A stretch of DNA of 64,000 nucleotides from Halomonas ventosae. GTDB lineage: Bacteria; Pseudomonadota; Gammaproteobacteria; Pseudomonadales; Halomonadaceae. Shown here in pieces: positions 40,032-49,071 of this stretch (the stretch's first letter is position 1; every line of letters starts with the position of its first letter). The notes beneath the pieces were generated by a model. It did no database searches, was not told the DNA's origin, and was given only the letters and a program-made list of their open reading frames with translations. The stretch spans positions 215,688 to 279,687 of the forward strand of contig NZ_SNZJ01000003.1 in the NCBI RefSeq assembly GCF_004363555.1, given 5' to 3'. The position numbers and the translations under genes are program-made.

Positions 40032-42344
40032 ATGAACGCACTGACCCTCAACGTGCTCGGCGATCTCGAGGTGGTTCGGGATGGTCGGGTGCTGACCCTC
40101 CCGCCGTCGAGGAAGACCCGCGCCCTGCTGGCCTACCTGGCAGTGAATGGCCGCCCCCTCTGTCGCGAGCACCTCTGCGACCTGCTGTGGGAGATTCCCG
40201 ACGACCCCCGCGGCTCGCTGCGCTGGAGCCTGTCGAAACTGCGCCGACTAGTGGACGAGCCGGGCCGGACGCGCATCATCGCCGACCGCCTCGGCGCGGC
40301 GCTCGATACCGGCGACCTGGATGTCGACCTCCTGGCCCTGCACGGCGTCCAGGGGGAGGGTCTCGAGCAGGAGGAGATCGCCCACCTGGAGCGCATCGCC
40401 GCCCGCTATCGCGGCCCCTTCCTGCAGGGGCTCGAGCTATCGAACTTCAACGACTTCCACAGCTGGTGCCTGGCCGAGCGGGAACGCGCCCTGCGGGCCC
40501 AGATCGCGCTGCTCTCGACGCTGGTCAATCGCCTGGCCGACGTCCCCGAGCGGGCCCTGATCCATGCCCATGCGCTGGTCCGGCTGGCGCCCTTCGACGA
40601 GGAGGCCCGCGCCCGCCTGATCCGGCTGCTGATGGCCCTCAACCGCCCCCGGGAAGCGGAGCAGCACTACCGGCTTGGTCTGCGACTGCTCAGCGAGGCC
40701 GGCATTCCCTCGAGCGGCGCCCTGCTGCGCGCCCGGCGGGTGCCGGCCGTCCATCCCGCCACCGCCTCCCCGCTGCCCTCTCAGGACAACGAGGCGCCGT
40801 CGCCGGCGGCGGCCTCCTCGCCGGCGACTCCCCTGGACATGGCACCGACTTCACTGGAGGCAAAGCCTCTCGAAGGCGAGCCGCTGGAGGTGTTGCGCTG
40901 GGCCGCGCTGCTGGGCGCCTGCCCGAATGTCGCCGTCCTGGCCCGACTCAGCGGACTCGAAGCCCCGCGCATCGGTGCGGCCCTCGAGGTCGCCGAGCGA
41001 CGCGGCCTGCTGCAGGCCACCGAGCACGGGCTGTGCTTCGCCGATGACGACCTGCCGCGCCGCCTCTATGAGGCGATCTCCCCGGCGCGGCGCCAGCTGA
41101 TGCACCGCCATGTCGCCGAGCAGCGGCTCGGTGATGCCCACCTCGACCTCGACAGCGCCGCCGAGCTGGCCCACCACGCCCGACGCAGCGGTGACCCGGC
41201 GCTGGCCGCCGAGGCCCTGGTCGCGGCAGGACGCGCCTGCCTGCGCTTCTTCGCCAACGACGAGGCCCTGAACCTCGCCCGCCACGGCGTCGAGATGGCC
41301 GAGCGACTCACCGGCGCCCGCCGGGTCTGCCTGCTGCTCGAGCTGCGCGACGTGATGCTGCATGCCGCCCCCCTGGCGGACTGGCAGGACACGGCCAGGG
41401 AACTGGTGACCCTCGCCGAACAGGCCCTGGAACATGGTGCCCTCGCCCATGCGCGGCTCGGCTACCAACTCGCCAGCCAGCTCCGCTGGTCCCATGGCCA
41501 GTGGCGGGATGCCCACGCGGAGGCGCTGCAGGCCGAGCGGGTCACCCACAGTGCCGACGACCGGGACCAGGTCGTCGCCATGGCGGAGACGGCGAAGTGC
41601 CTGGCGATGCTGGAGCGTGACCTGGACCGGGCCGCTGCCATGCTCGACGACGCCCGCGCGCTGGCCGACCGGCAGCGGCTGAGTCACCCCGCCATCCCCA
41701 TGGCGCTGGCCCTGATGCGCTTCCACGACAACCTGCTGGACGAGGCGGAGGGACACTTCAAGGAGGCGCGGACCCTGTGCAAGGCCAGCGGCGATCGGCT
41801 CGGCGAGTTCCAGGCCAACGAGGGCCTGCTGATGCTGGAGCTCGAGCGCAGCCACTTCCCCGAGGCCCTGGAACGCGCGGGTATCCTGGCCGCGATCGGT
41901 GCAAAGCTGCGCGAGGGCAGCGAGGCCCCCTTTGCCTGTGCCGCCCTGGCGCTCTGCCGCTATGCAATTGAGGACCAGGCCCTGGAGGACCAGTCGCCCA
42001 CCCTGGAAGCCGCCCTGGCGAACCTGCGTGATGCCGACGCCAGGCACCGGCTCTGCTGCCTGCTGATCCATGCCGCCCGGCTCGACCTAGAACGCGGGCG
42101 AGCCCTCGACGCCATCGCCCGGGCCGGGGAGGCCCTGACCCACGCCCGGACCCTGGAGCGTACCACCGAGCAGCTGCTCGCCCATGGCGTGCTGGCCGAG
42201 GCCCACCGAGCCATCGGGGAGATCGACGCGCACCGGCACCACGCCCAGGCGGCGGCCGAGTTCGCCCGGCGGCCGGTCGCCCGCTGGGCACGGCTCAGGT
42301 CGGCGACCCTGCTGGCCGACACCCGGCCGGAGGACACCGCATGA
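40032..42344 (+). CDS. BTAD/SARP-type transcriptional regulator with TPR-like domain
   Basis: A 770-residue regulator starting at MNALTLNVLGDLEV after a GGGAGG site. Residues about 1-95 form an OmpR-type winged helix (PPSRKTRALLAYLAVNGRPLCREHLCDLLWEIPDDPRGSLRWSLSKLRRLV). Residues about 100-230 are a BTAD domain (LEQEEIAHLERIAARYRGPFLQGLEL, LIHAHALVRLAPFDEEARARLIRLLMALNRPREAEQHY). The rest is helical repeat, probably TPR. No NTPase Walker A motif was seen. Such proteins are frequent in actinobacteria and less so here. It overlaps the DUF4242 gene by ATGA, so it is the first gene of the operon it probably controls. Confidence 0.88.
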   Translation: MNALTLNVLGDLEVVRDGRVLTLPPSRKTRALLAYLAVNGRPLCREHLCDLLWEIPDDPRGSLRWSLSKLRRLVDEPGRTRIIADRLGAALDTGDLDVDLLALHGVQGEGLEQEEIAHLERIAARYRGPFLQGLELSNFNDFHSWCLAERERALRAQIALLSTLVNRLADVPERALIHAHALVRLAPFDEEARARLIRLLMALNRPREAEQHYRLGLRLLSEAGIPSSGALLRARRVPAVHPATASPLPSQDNEAPSPAAASSPATPLDMAPTSLEAKPLEGEPLEVLRWAALLGACPNVAVLARLSGLEAPRIGAALEVAERRGLLQATEHGLCFADDDLPRRLYEAISPARRQLMHRHVAEQRLGDAHLDLDSAAELAHHARRSGDPALAAEALVAAGRACLRFFANDEALNLARHGVEMAERLTGARRVCLLLELRDVMLHAAPLADWQDTARELVTLAEQALEHGALAHARLGYQLASQLRWSHGQWRDAHAEALQAERVTHSADDRDQVVAMAETAKCLAMLERDLDRAAAMLDDARALADRQRLSHPAIPMALALMRFHDNLLDEAEGHFKEARTLCKASGDRLGEFQANEGLLMLELERSHFPEALERAGILAAIGAKLREGSEAPFACAALALCRYAIEDQALEDQSPTLEAALANLRDADARHRLCCLLIHAARLDLERGRALDAIARAGEALTHARTLERTTEQLLAHGVLAEAHRAIGEIDAHRHHAQAAAEFARRPVARWARLRSATLLADTRPEDTA

Positions 42345-42898
42345 TCGAGCTCTTCCTGGAGCGTCTCTTCGCGACACCGCTCAGCGCCGAGCTGGTCATG
42401 ACGCTGTCGGAGGCAGCGGAGAGCTGCTTCGTCCTTCACCGGGTCGCCTGGCAAGGCAGCCTGCTGGCGCGGGACGGCCGACGCATGGTCTGCCGCTTCC
42501 GTGCCCCCGATGTCGAGTCCGCGCGCCTTGCCCTGCGCCAGGCCGGTGCCGAGGTCACAATCCTCTGGCCCGGCACGGTCCACGACGCGCCGGGACTCGA
42601 CGCCGGCAGGCTCGCCGCGGCCAACGTGCTGGTGGAGCGCGCCTTCGCCACGCCGGTCAGCCTCGACGCGATCCAGGCCCGCGAGGATGCCGGCGCGGCC
42701 TGCCTGCAGAACCACCGGGTGCGCTTCGTGCGCACCTTCTTCTCACGGGACGCCCGACGCATGCTCTGCCTGTACAGGGCCCCCGATGCCGAGTCGGTGC
42801 GCCTCGCCCAGCACCAGGCCGGCATGCCGCTGGAGCGCGTCTGGGCCTTCCAGGCGATCCTCCCCGGCCTCCCCGCCGATTCCACGCCCGCCGCCTGA
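42341..42898 (+). CDS. DUF4242 protein, internally duplicated
   Basis: A 185-residue protein made of two DUF4242 (SCO4226-like) units. Unit 1 (about 1-85): LFLERLFATPLSAE, CFVLHRVAW, DGRRMVCRFRAPDVESARLALRQAG. Unit 2 (about 90-170): LVERAFATPVSLD, CLQNHRVRF, DARRMLCLYRAPDAESVRLAQHQAG. The repeated Cys and His positions resemble those of the nickel-binding SCO4226 family, so metal or heme-like ligand binding is possible. It is coupled to the upstream regulator by a 4-bp overlap. Function unknown. Confidence 0.85.
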   Translation: MIELFLERLFATPLSAELVMTLSEAAESCFVLHRVAWQGSLLARDGRRMVCRFRAPDVESARLALRQAGAEVTILWPGTVHDAPGLDAGRLAAANVLVERAFATPVSLDAIQAREDAGAACLQNHRVRFVRTFFSRDARRMLCLYRAPDAESVRLAQHQAGMPLERVWAFQAILPGLPADSTPAA

Positions 42899-43003
42899 AA
42901 AACCACGGCCTCTCCCACGCCGGCTCCCACGTGCCGGTCGCACATTCGTGCCTGACGGGTGAGCCCACCCGTCATACAACGACAACCCCGAGGAGAGACC
43001 ACC

Positions 43004-43564
43004 ATGCAGACCGCCATCCGCGAGATCGACAACGGCGTCAACGTCACCGCCCTGCTGGGCGCCCGCGAGGCCCTGTCCCAGGCCCCCGAGGCCGCCCGCT
43101 TCACCTGGCGCGCCAGCTGCGACTGGGTGATGGGTACCCACAGCCGCGCCACCGTCGAGGGCTTCCACGGCCTCGGCGAGGAGCAGCAGCACAAGACCCG
43201 CTTCGCCTTTGATACCGACCACCCCGAGGTCTTCGCCTCCGAGGACCATGGCCCCACCCCCGTGGAGTACGTGCTGGTGGGCCTTGCCGGCTGCCTGAGC
43301 GCCGGTGTTGCCGCCGTCGCCCAGCACCGCGGCATCCAGCTCAACTCGGTGCGCGCCCGCCTGGAGGGCGACATGGACATCCAGGGGATCCTCGGCATGG
43401 ACCGCGACGTGCGCAACGGCTTCGACGACGTCCGCGTCACCTTCGAGATCGATGCCGACGCCACCCGCGAGGAGGTCGAGGCCCTGGTCGCCCAGTCGCA
43501 GAAGCGCTCGGCGGTCTACGACATCCTCACCAATCCCACCCACGTCTCGGTGCAGGTGAAATGA
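43004..43564 (+). CDS. OsmC family protein
   Basis: A 186-residue OsmC-like protein starting at MQTAIREIDNG after GAGGAGAG; the GTG at 42959 is not preferred. The catalytic block EYVLVGLAGCLSAGVAAVAQHRGIQL contains one of the two expected cysteines; the other is in WRASCDWVMGTHSRATVEGF near residue 54. OsmC proteins reduce organic hydroperoxides. It overlaps the flavoprotein gene by ATGA and probably belongs to the regulator/DUF4242 operon, though a 105-bp spacer precedes it. Confidence 0.88.
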   Translation: MQTAIREIDNGVNVTALLGAREALSQAPEAARFTWRASCDWVMGTHSRATVEGFHGLGEEQQHKTRFAFDTDHPEVFASEDHGPTPVEYVLVGLAGCLSAGVAAVAQHRGIQLNSVRARLEGDMDIQGILGMDRDVRNGFDDVRVTFEIDADATREEVEALVAQSQKRSAVYDILTNPTHVSVQVK

Positions 43565-44928
43565 GCGACGCTCGTCCCGGACGGCGGCCCCGCCCGACCC
43601 GCGCCGTGACCGTGGTGGTCATCGGCGCGGGGCAGGCCGGGCTCGCCATGAGCCACTACCTCGGCCGGGCCGGCATCGAGCATGTGCTGCTGGAACGTGG
43701 CGAGGTAGGCAACGCGTGGCGCCATGAGCGATGGGAGTCGCTCAGGCTGCTGACCCCCAACTGGCAATGCCGGCTACCCGGGCTCCGCTATGCGGGGCCC
43801 GACCCGGACGGCTTCATGACCATGCCCCAGGTGGTCGACTTCCTGCGCGACTATGCGCGGCGACTCTCGGCCCCGGTGCAGGCCGGCACCACGGTGCGCT
43901 CGGTGCGGCAGGCCGACGACGGCTACCGGGTCATCACCGAACGGAGCGAGTGGCGCTGCCGGGCGGTGGTGATCGCCAGCGGCGCCTTCAACCTGCCCGT
44001 GGTCCCTCCCCTGGCCAAGGCACTACCGGCATCGGTGGACCAGCTGACGGCGCGGGACTATCGCCACCCGGGCCAGCTGGCACCGGGCGGCGTGCTGGTG
44101 GTGGGAGCCTCGGCCAGCGGACTGCAGCTCGCCGACGAGCTCCAGCGCGCCGGCCATGCGGTGACCCTCTCGGTGGGCGAGCACGTGCGCCTGCCGCGCC
44201 GCTACCGGGGCCGGGACATCCAGTGGTGGCTGGACGCGGCCGGCATCCACGACCAGCGCTTCGACGAGGTGGACGACATCGGGCGGGCCCGCCGCCTGCC
44301 CTCGCCACAGCTGGCCGGCGGCGACGCCCCTGCCACCCTGGACCTGAATGCCCTGAGCGCGCGGGGCGTCAGGCTGGTCGGCCGGCTGGTGGGGCTGCAT
44401 GAGACCCGGCTGCAGTTCTCCGGCTCGCTGTCGGCCCACTGCGCCGCGGCGGACCTCAAACTGGGACGACTGCTCGACACGCTCGATGCCTGGGCGCGGA
44501 CCCGCGGGCTGGATGGCTGTCTCGAGCCGCCGCAGCGCTTCCCGCCGACCCGCCTGCCGGACGCCCCCTGCCTGGGGCTCGACCTCGCTGATGGCGGGAT
44601 CCGCACCGTGCTGTGGGCCACCGGCTATCGCCCCGACTACCGCTGGCTGCAGGTGCCGGTGCTCGACCGCAAGGGGCAGCTGCGCCATCACGGCGGCGTG
44701 GTCGACGCCCCGGGGCTCTACGTGCTGGGCCTGCCGTTCCTGCGCCGGCGTAAGTCGAGCTTCATCCACGGGGTAGACGACGACGCCCGGGAGCTCTGCG
44801 ACCACCTCGCCGCCTGGTTGGCCCGGGGACAGCGCCAGCGTGCCAGAGCGCGCCATGGCACGATCCTTGATGGGCCTTCCAACAAGGCCGAGGATAGTCC
44901 CATCGCACATTGCCATCTTGATGCGTAA
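43561..44928 (+). CDS. FAD-dependent monooxygenase (FMO/CzcO-like)
   Basis: A 455-residue flavoprotein. FAD is bound by VVVIGAGQAGLAMSHYLGRAGIEHVLLERGEVGNAWR near residues 18-60, and NAD(P)H by GVLVVGASASGLQLADELQRAGHAVTLSVG near 178-207. RTVLWATGYRPDYRWL is the usual ATG-type motif before the C-terminal part. It likely oxygenates a sulphur- or nitrogen-containing or ketone substrate, or acts as a thiol/quinone oxidoreductase. It ends the operon with the OsmC gene. Confidence 0.9.
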   Translation: MSDARPGRRPRPTRAVTVVVIGAGQAGLAMSHYLGRAGIEHVLLERGEVGNAWRHERWESLRLLTPNWQCRLPGLRYAGPDPDGFMTMPQVVDFLRDYARRLSAPVQAGTTVRSVRQADDGYRVITERSEWRCRAVVIASGAFNLPVVPPLAKALPASVDQLTARDYRHPGQLAPGGVLVVGASASGLQLADELQRAGHAVTLSVGEHVRLPRRYRGRDIQWWLDAAGIHDQRFDEVDDIGRARRLPSPQLAGGDAPATLDLNALSARGVRLVGRLVGLHETRLQFSGSLSAHCAAADLKLGRLLDTLDAWARTRGLDGCLEPPQRFPPTRLPDAPCLGLDLADGGIRTVLWATGYRPDYRWLQVPVLDRKGQLRHHGGVVDAPGLYVLGLPFLRRRKSSFIHGVDDDARELCDHLAAWLARGQRQRARARHGTILDGPSNKAEDSPIAHCHLDA

Positions 44929-45470
44929 GACAACGCGAATGGCACCGCACGAGGGGGCGCTCCCCCCCTTCACTCGCCTGCCAGTACCCGGCCTGTGCTG
45001 GCAGGACACCTCCCAGCTGACGAAGCGTCATTAAAGGGACGACGTGGCCGGTCTTTCCTTCCGCGATTAACTTATTCCCGGCGAATCCATCAGGCCTGTC
45101 AATGGCCAGATGGCCAGCCGTCTTTTACATCCGGAGTCCATCCAGGTGCCCCATACAATGAATAAAAATCTCACATCGAAACGATAAGGTTTACCCGCCA
45201 TGAGCTACAATTAAAAAGCCCAAGCCAGACCTCCCCTGACGGCGATCACAAGACCCTGCTCACAGGCGGTGAACTTCTCCTTCTGATGTACCCGCATGTC
45301 CTGCAGGGACACTTTCCTTGCCCCCCTCGAGATCCACCTGGCCGACGGCACGGTGCTTACCGGCAAGGCATGGCGCCGTAGGATTCACCCCGGTATCGGG
45401 GCGTCACTCGGCACCCAGGATCGGCGACCGATGACCGTTACTGCCTCGATACCTTGACGAGGCAATGACC
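44929..45470 (+). other. Sparse 0.54-kb stretch after the flavoprotein gene
   Basis: No firmly supported gene. Composition is more mixed and locally AT-rich around 45150-45220. A 53-codon ORF at 45296-45457 (starts MSCRDTFLAP, contains LEIHLADGTVLTGKAWR) ends 13 bp before the small secreted protein gene; it could be a short gene or a remnant, but nothing confirms it. No clear terminator for the monooxygenase gene was found. Confidence 0.4.
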
Positions 45471-45698
45471 ATGAAACTCATGGCATTCAGCTCGGCCCTG
45501 ATCATCGCACTGCTATCCATCCCTCCCGTCATGGCGGCAGACTCGGTGTATCTGGAAGAGCGCATGAAACGCCTTGATGAAAAGGCGAATACATCCACCG
45601 TGGTACCCACGACAATGCAGCAAAAGATGGGAACGCGCACCACGGGCGCGAGAGCGGAACCCGTGTCCGTCATGTCCCCCGAGCCCTGGTGGCACTGA
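45471..45698 (+). CDS. Small secreted protein, hypothetical
   Basis: A 75-residue protein starting at MKLMAFSSALIIALL, with GAGG 8 nt upstream of ATG. The signal peptide ends at PVMAA, leaving about 53 residues: a charged helix (DSVYLEERMKRLDEKAN) followed by a polar, probably disordered tail ending in PEPWWH. There is no recognised domain. It stands alone in a gene-poor stretch between the monooxygenase operon and the glycerophosphodiesterase. The signal peptide plus ribosome site make it more credible than neighbouring short ORFs. Confidence 0.55.
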   Translation: MKLMAFSSALIIALLSIPPVMAADSVYLEERMKRLDEKANTSTVVPTTMQQKMGTRTTGARAEPVSVMSPEPWWH

Positions 45699-46010
45699 TA
45701 CCCAGCGATGGATATCAATCGCCATCCCGATAAGGACCATGATAGAAAAGCAGCACCTCATTTCACCGCCACGGCTCGCCATCGAGTCGTGGCGTCTTCC
45801 TGTGGCGTTGGGCATGCGCGTTTCAGGTGTTGTAGGCCGCCCGACCCATGGGCGTCGGCTGCGGGCAGCACCGTCCCGGTCCGCCAGATGTTCTACGCTG
45901 AGAGACCCGGCCTGCCCGACACGCGGATGTCACCCTGTGGTCACACCTCATCGGGCATGCTGGACAGGTGAGCCCCCTCCTTTCCATCAAAGAAGAAGCG
46001 CGAGGTGACC
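45699..46010 (+). other. 0.31-kb gap upstream of the glycerophosphodiesterase
   Basis: No credible gene. The segment presumably contains the promoter of the downstream gene, but no good sigma-70 boxes were recognised. Short ORFs here lack ribosome sites and family features. Confidence 0.35.
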
Positions 46011-47303
46011 ATGAAACCACGCCCCTCTATCCTCATCCTCGTCAGCCTGATACTGCTGCTGCTCGCCCCCGCGACCGTCGCCGCCGAGGACGAGGTCACC
46101 GCCGCCAGCCACGTCACCCTCGGTCCTCGTCCGCTCTTTCTGGTTCAGGACATGGACGAAGAGACCCAGCGCTCAAGTGATCTCAAGGCCGAGCTCATGC
46201 GCTGCGCCGCCAGCACCGAAGACTGGCAGCGCAGCGACTTCAGCATCGGCCACCGCGGCGCGCCCATGCAGTTCCCCGAACACACTCGCGAATCCTACCT
46301 GGCCGGCGCCCAGATGGGGGCCGGCATCCTCGAGTGTGACGTCACCTTTACCGCCGACCAGGCGCTCGTCTGCCGCCACTCCCAGTGCGACCTCCACTCC
46401 ACCACCAATATCGTCGCCACCGACCTGGCACAGAAGTGCAGCGTGCCACCGGCCTTCAACGAGGCGGGTGAGCTGACCAATGCAGCGGACATCCAGTGCT
46501 GCACCAGCGATATCAGCCTGGCGGAATTCCGCACGCTCGAGGGCAAGATGGAAGGCGTCAACACCGAGGCGAGCAGCATCGAGGCCTACCTCGCCGGCAC
46601 CCCCGGCTGGCGTACGGACCTCTACGACTCTCGCGGCACCTTGATGACCCACGCGGAAAGCATCGAGCTGTTCAAGGGGCTGGGCGTGAAGATGACCCCG
46701 GAACTCAAGGCACCGAGCGTCGAGATGCCCTTCCACGGCATGAGCCAGGCCGACTACGCCCGGAAGATGATCGACGAGTACCGAGCGGCTGACATACCGG
46801 CGAGCGACGTCTACGTCCAGTCGTTCAATCTGGACGACGTGCGCTACTGGGTCGACAACGCGCCCGAGTTCGGCAATCAGGCCGTCTACCTCGACGACCG
46901 CTACAGCCAGGACGACTTCGATCACACCGACCCCGCCACCTGGTCACCGAGCATGGAGGAGCTGGCCGAGCAAGGCGTGAAGATCCTCGCCCCGCCGATG
47001 TGGATGCTGCTGGCCTCCAACCCCGAAGCGAGTGACGTCGAGAGCCGCATTGTCCCCTCTGTCTATGCCGAGCGCGCCAAGGCGGCCGGGCTCGACCTCA
47101 TCGCCTGGACCTTCGAGCGCTCCGGGCCGCTGGCCAAGGACGGCGAGTGGTATCACAGCACCACGGATGACGTGATCGACAACGACGGTGACAAGCTGCT
47201 CACCCTCGACGTGCTCGCCCGCGACGTCGGCATCATCGGCCTGTTCAGCGACTGGCCCGCCACCGTCACCTTCTACGACAACTGCATGAACGCCAGGGGC
47301 TGA
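46011..47303 (+). CDS. Periplasmic glycerophosphodiester phosphodiesterase
   Basis: A 430-residue GDPD-family enzyme with a signal peptide ending near VAA (residue 25). ATG at 46011 is preferred over the GTG at 46005, which overlaps the GAGG site. Active-site features are [15 protein letters not shown] (His81, Arg82, Glu90), ILECDV (Glu108, Asp110, Ca2+ ligands) and the second His123 in CRHSQCDL. About six cysteines in the mature part (such as QCC near 155) suggest disulphides. It releases glycerol-3-phosphate and alcohol from phospholipid headgroup diesters. It is longer than GlpQ (about 358 residues). Confidence 0.9.
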   Translation: MKPRPSILILVSLILLLLAPATVAAEDEVTAASHVTLGPRPLFLVQDMDEETQRSSDLKAELMRCAASTEDWQRSDFSIGHRGAPMQFPEHTRESYLAGAQMGAGILECDVTFTADQALVCRHSQCDLHSTTNIVATDLAQKCSVPPAFNEAGELTNAADIQCCTSDISLAEFRTLEGKMEGVNTEASSIEAYLAGTPGWRTDLYDSRGTLMTHAESIELFKGLGVKMTPELKAPSVEMPFHGMSQADYARKMIDEYRAADIPASDVYVQSFNLDDVRYWVDNAPEFGNQAVYLDDRYSQDDFDHTDPATWSPSMEELAEQGVKILAPPMWMLLASNPEASDVESRIVPSVYAERAKAAGLDLIAWTFERSGPLAKDGEWYHSTTDDVIDNDGDKLLTLDVLARDVGIIGLFSDWPATVTFYDNCMNARG

Positions 47304-47339
47304 GCTCAACCACCGGGCCGCGTCCAGCGCGGGCCTTGC

Positions 47340-48242
47340 TCAGGCGTTGTAGACCACCCACCCGAGTTCGCCGATGTCGTAGCCGCCCAGCGCCTCGGCC
47401 CGTTCGGCGAAGCGCGCCTCCCGGGCGAAGGCGAGCAGCCGCTGGATCGGCGGCTCGAAGTAACTGCGCCGCCGCAGGGCCAGGTCGAAGGCCTCCTCAT
47501 GCAGCGGCACGAAGGCCAGCCCCTGCCGGCGGGCCGCCGCCTCGACCCCGAGCCCGGCGTCCGCCTCGCCCTGGCGGATCGCCAGTGCCAGGTCGTCCTC
47601 GTTGAGCGACGGGTGAGGGGTGAAACGCAGCCGTCTGGCCTCGATCCCCGCCCGGGCCAGCAGCCAGGTCAGCAGCCGCTGGGCCCCGGCATCAGGCTGT
47701 CGATGGGCCAGCCACACCGCCTCCCCGGCCAGGTCCTCCAGGCCGGTGATGCCCAGAGGATTGTCCGGCGCCAGCAGCAACCCCTGGCGCCGCGTCGCCC
47801 AGCGCACCGTCACCAGGTCGCGCATGCCGGAGAGCCCCAGCGCCTCGGGCCGGTTGTAGCCACCGCTTTGTTCGTCCAGCAGGTGCAGCCCGGCCACCAT
47901 CGCCTCGCCGGCCAGCAGCCGCCGAACCCCGTCGCCGCTGCCGTGGCAGAGCAGCGCCAGCCCCGCCCCGCTCTCGCGCACCGCCCACTCCAGCAGCGGA
48001 TCCTGGCTGCCCGCCAGCACCACGGGCACCGGTCGACTGCTGGCCCGGTCGCCCTCCAGGTGGTTCATCAGCCAGAGGTCGATGCTCTGGCGCGGGAAGA
48101 GCAGCTTGCCGGTAACCCGCACGCAGGGCATCGCCCCCTGGCGCACCAGGTCGTAGACCTTGCGCTCCTTGAGGCGCAGGTAGTCGGCCACCTCGGCGGT
48201 GGTCAGGTAGGTACGGGCTGCACTCCCCCGGTCGGTCTCCAT
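47340..48242 (-). CDS. HTH regulator with PBP-like sensor, tungstate/molybdate type
   Basis: A 300-residue protein starting at METDRGSAARTYL. Residues about 10-60 are an excisionase/MerR-like HTH (YLTTAEVADYLRLKERKVYDLVRQGAMPCVRVTGKLLFPRQSIDLWL). The remainder is a PBP-like domain related to TupA/ModA-type binding proteins (VVLAGSQDPLLEWAVRESGAGLALL, LNEDDLALAIRQGEADAGLGVEAAAR). It is divergent from tupBCA with a perfect inverted repeat in between, so it probably senses the oxyanion and controls the transporter. Confidence 0.88.
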   Translation of the reverse strand: METDRGSAARTYLTTAEVADYLRLKERKVYDLVRQGAMPCVRVTGKLLFPRQSIDLWLMNHLEGDRASSRPVPVVLAGSQDPLLEWAVRESGAGLALLCHGSGDGVRRLLAGEAMVAGLHLLDEQSGGYNRPEALGLSGMRDLVTVRWATRRQGLLLAPDNPLGITGLEDLAGEAVWLAHRQPDAGAQRLLTWLLARAGIEARRLRFTPHPSLNEDDLALAIRQGEADAGLGVEAAARRQGLAFVPLHEEAFDLALRRRSYFEPPIQRLLAFAREARFAERAEALGGYDIGELGWVVYNA

Positions 48243-48320
48243 GCGGCAAGGCCCTCGTGGCGCTGCTAGAACTGTCATTATCCTGCATAACACTGCATGA
48301 ATTACTGCGTTGGATGCGTC

Positions 48321-48338
48321 TGTGCGTATTAACGCACA
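48321..48338. promoter_or_regulatory. Operator candidate upstream of tupB
   Basis: TGTGCGT (48321-48327) and ACGCACA (48332-48338) form a perfect 7-bp inverted repeat around ATTA, 28 bp before the tupB start. A partial repeat of the theme (CTGCATAACACTGCATG) lies near 48283-48299. These are likely sites for the divergent HTH/PBP regulator. Confidence 0.55.
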
Positions 48339-48366
48339 TGATGCAGGGAGACCGCAGGAGCACACG

Positions 48367-49071
48367 ATGTCCGACGATGCCAACGCCTTCCAGACCGCCC
48401 TGGCCCTGATCCTCGGGCGCGACCCCGACCTCATCGGGATCGTGGCGCTGTCGCTGCAGGTCTCGCTATCCGCCGTGCTGATCGCCGCGCTGATCGCCCT
48501 GCCGCTGGGCGCGGCCCTGGCGCTGTGGCGCTTTCCCGGCCGCGGGGCGGTGATCGTGATCCTCAATGCGCTGATGGGGCTGCCGCCGGTGGTCGCCGGG
48601 CTGGCGGTCTACCTGCTGCTCTCCCGGGCCGGGCCGCTGGGCGAGTTCGGCCTGCTCTTCACCCCCGGCGCCATGGTGATCGCCCAGGTGATCCTGGTGC
48701 TGCCGATCATCGCCGCCCTGACCCGCCAGCAGGTCGAGGAGCTCCATGGCGACTACCGCGAGCAGCTCACCTCCATGGGCGTGACGCTGGCGCGCCGCAT
48801 CCCGACCCTGCTGTGGGATGCCCGCTTCGGCCTGACGACCGTGATGCTTGCCGGCTTCGGTCGGGCCAGCGCCGAGGTCGGGGCGGTGATGATCGTCGGC
48901 GGCAACATCGACGGCGTCACCCGGGTGATGACCACCGCCATCGTGCTGGAGACCAGCAAGGGCAACCTGCCCCTGGCGCTGGGGCTGGGCATCGTGCTGC
49001 TCGGGCTGGTCGCGCTGGTCAACGCTGCCGCCCACCTGGTGGGCGAGACGGCGCGGAGGCGGCTGGGATGA
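48367..49071 (+). CDS. tupB: Tungstate ABC transporter permease (TupB)
   Basis: A 234-residue permease with five predicted helices, starting at MSDDANAFQ after GGAG. TupB features are LMGLPPVVAGLAVYLLLSRAGPLG, LVLPIIAALTRQQVEEL and the ATPase-contact loop MGVTLARRIPTLLWDARFGLTTVMLAGFGRASAEVGAVMIVGGNI. It overlaps the ATPase gene by ATGA. Confidence 0.92.
   Translation: MSDDANAFQTALALILGRDPDLIGIVALSLQVSLSAVLIAALIALPLGAALALWRFPGRGAVIVILNALMGLPPVVAGLAVYLLLSRAGPLGEFGLLFTPGAMVIAQVILVLPIIAALTRQQVEELHGDYREQLTSMGVTLARRIPTLLWDARFGLTTVMLAGFGRASAEVGAVMIVGGNIDGVTRVMTTAIVLETSKGNLPLALGLGIVLLGLVALVNAAAHLVGETARRRLG

Noticed and set aside
45296..45457. 53-codon ORF MSCRDTFLAP...
   Set aside because: No recognisable domain or ribosome site; could be a gene remnant, so it is only mentioned within the gap description.
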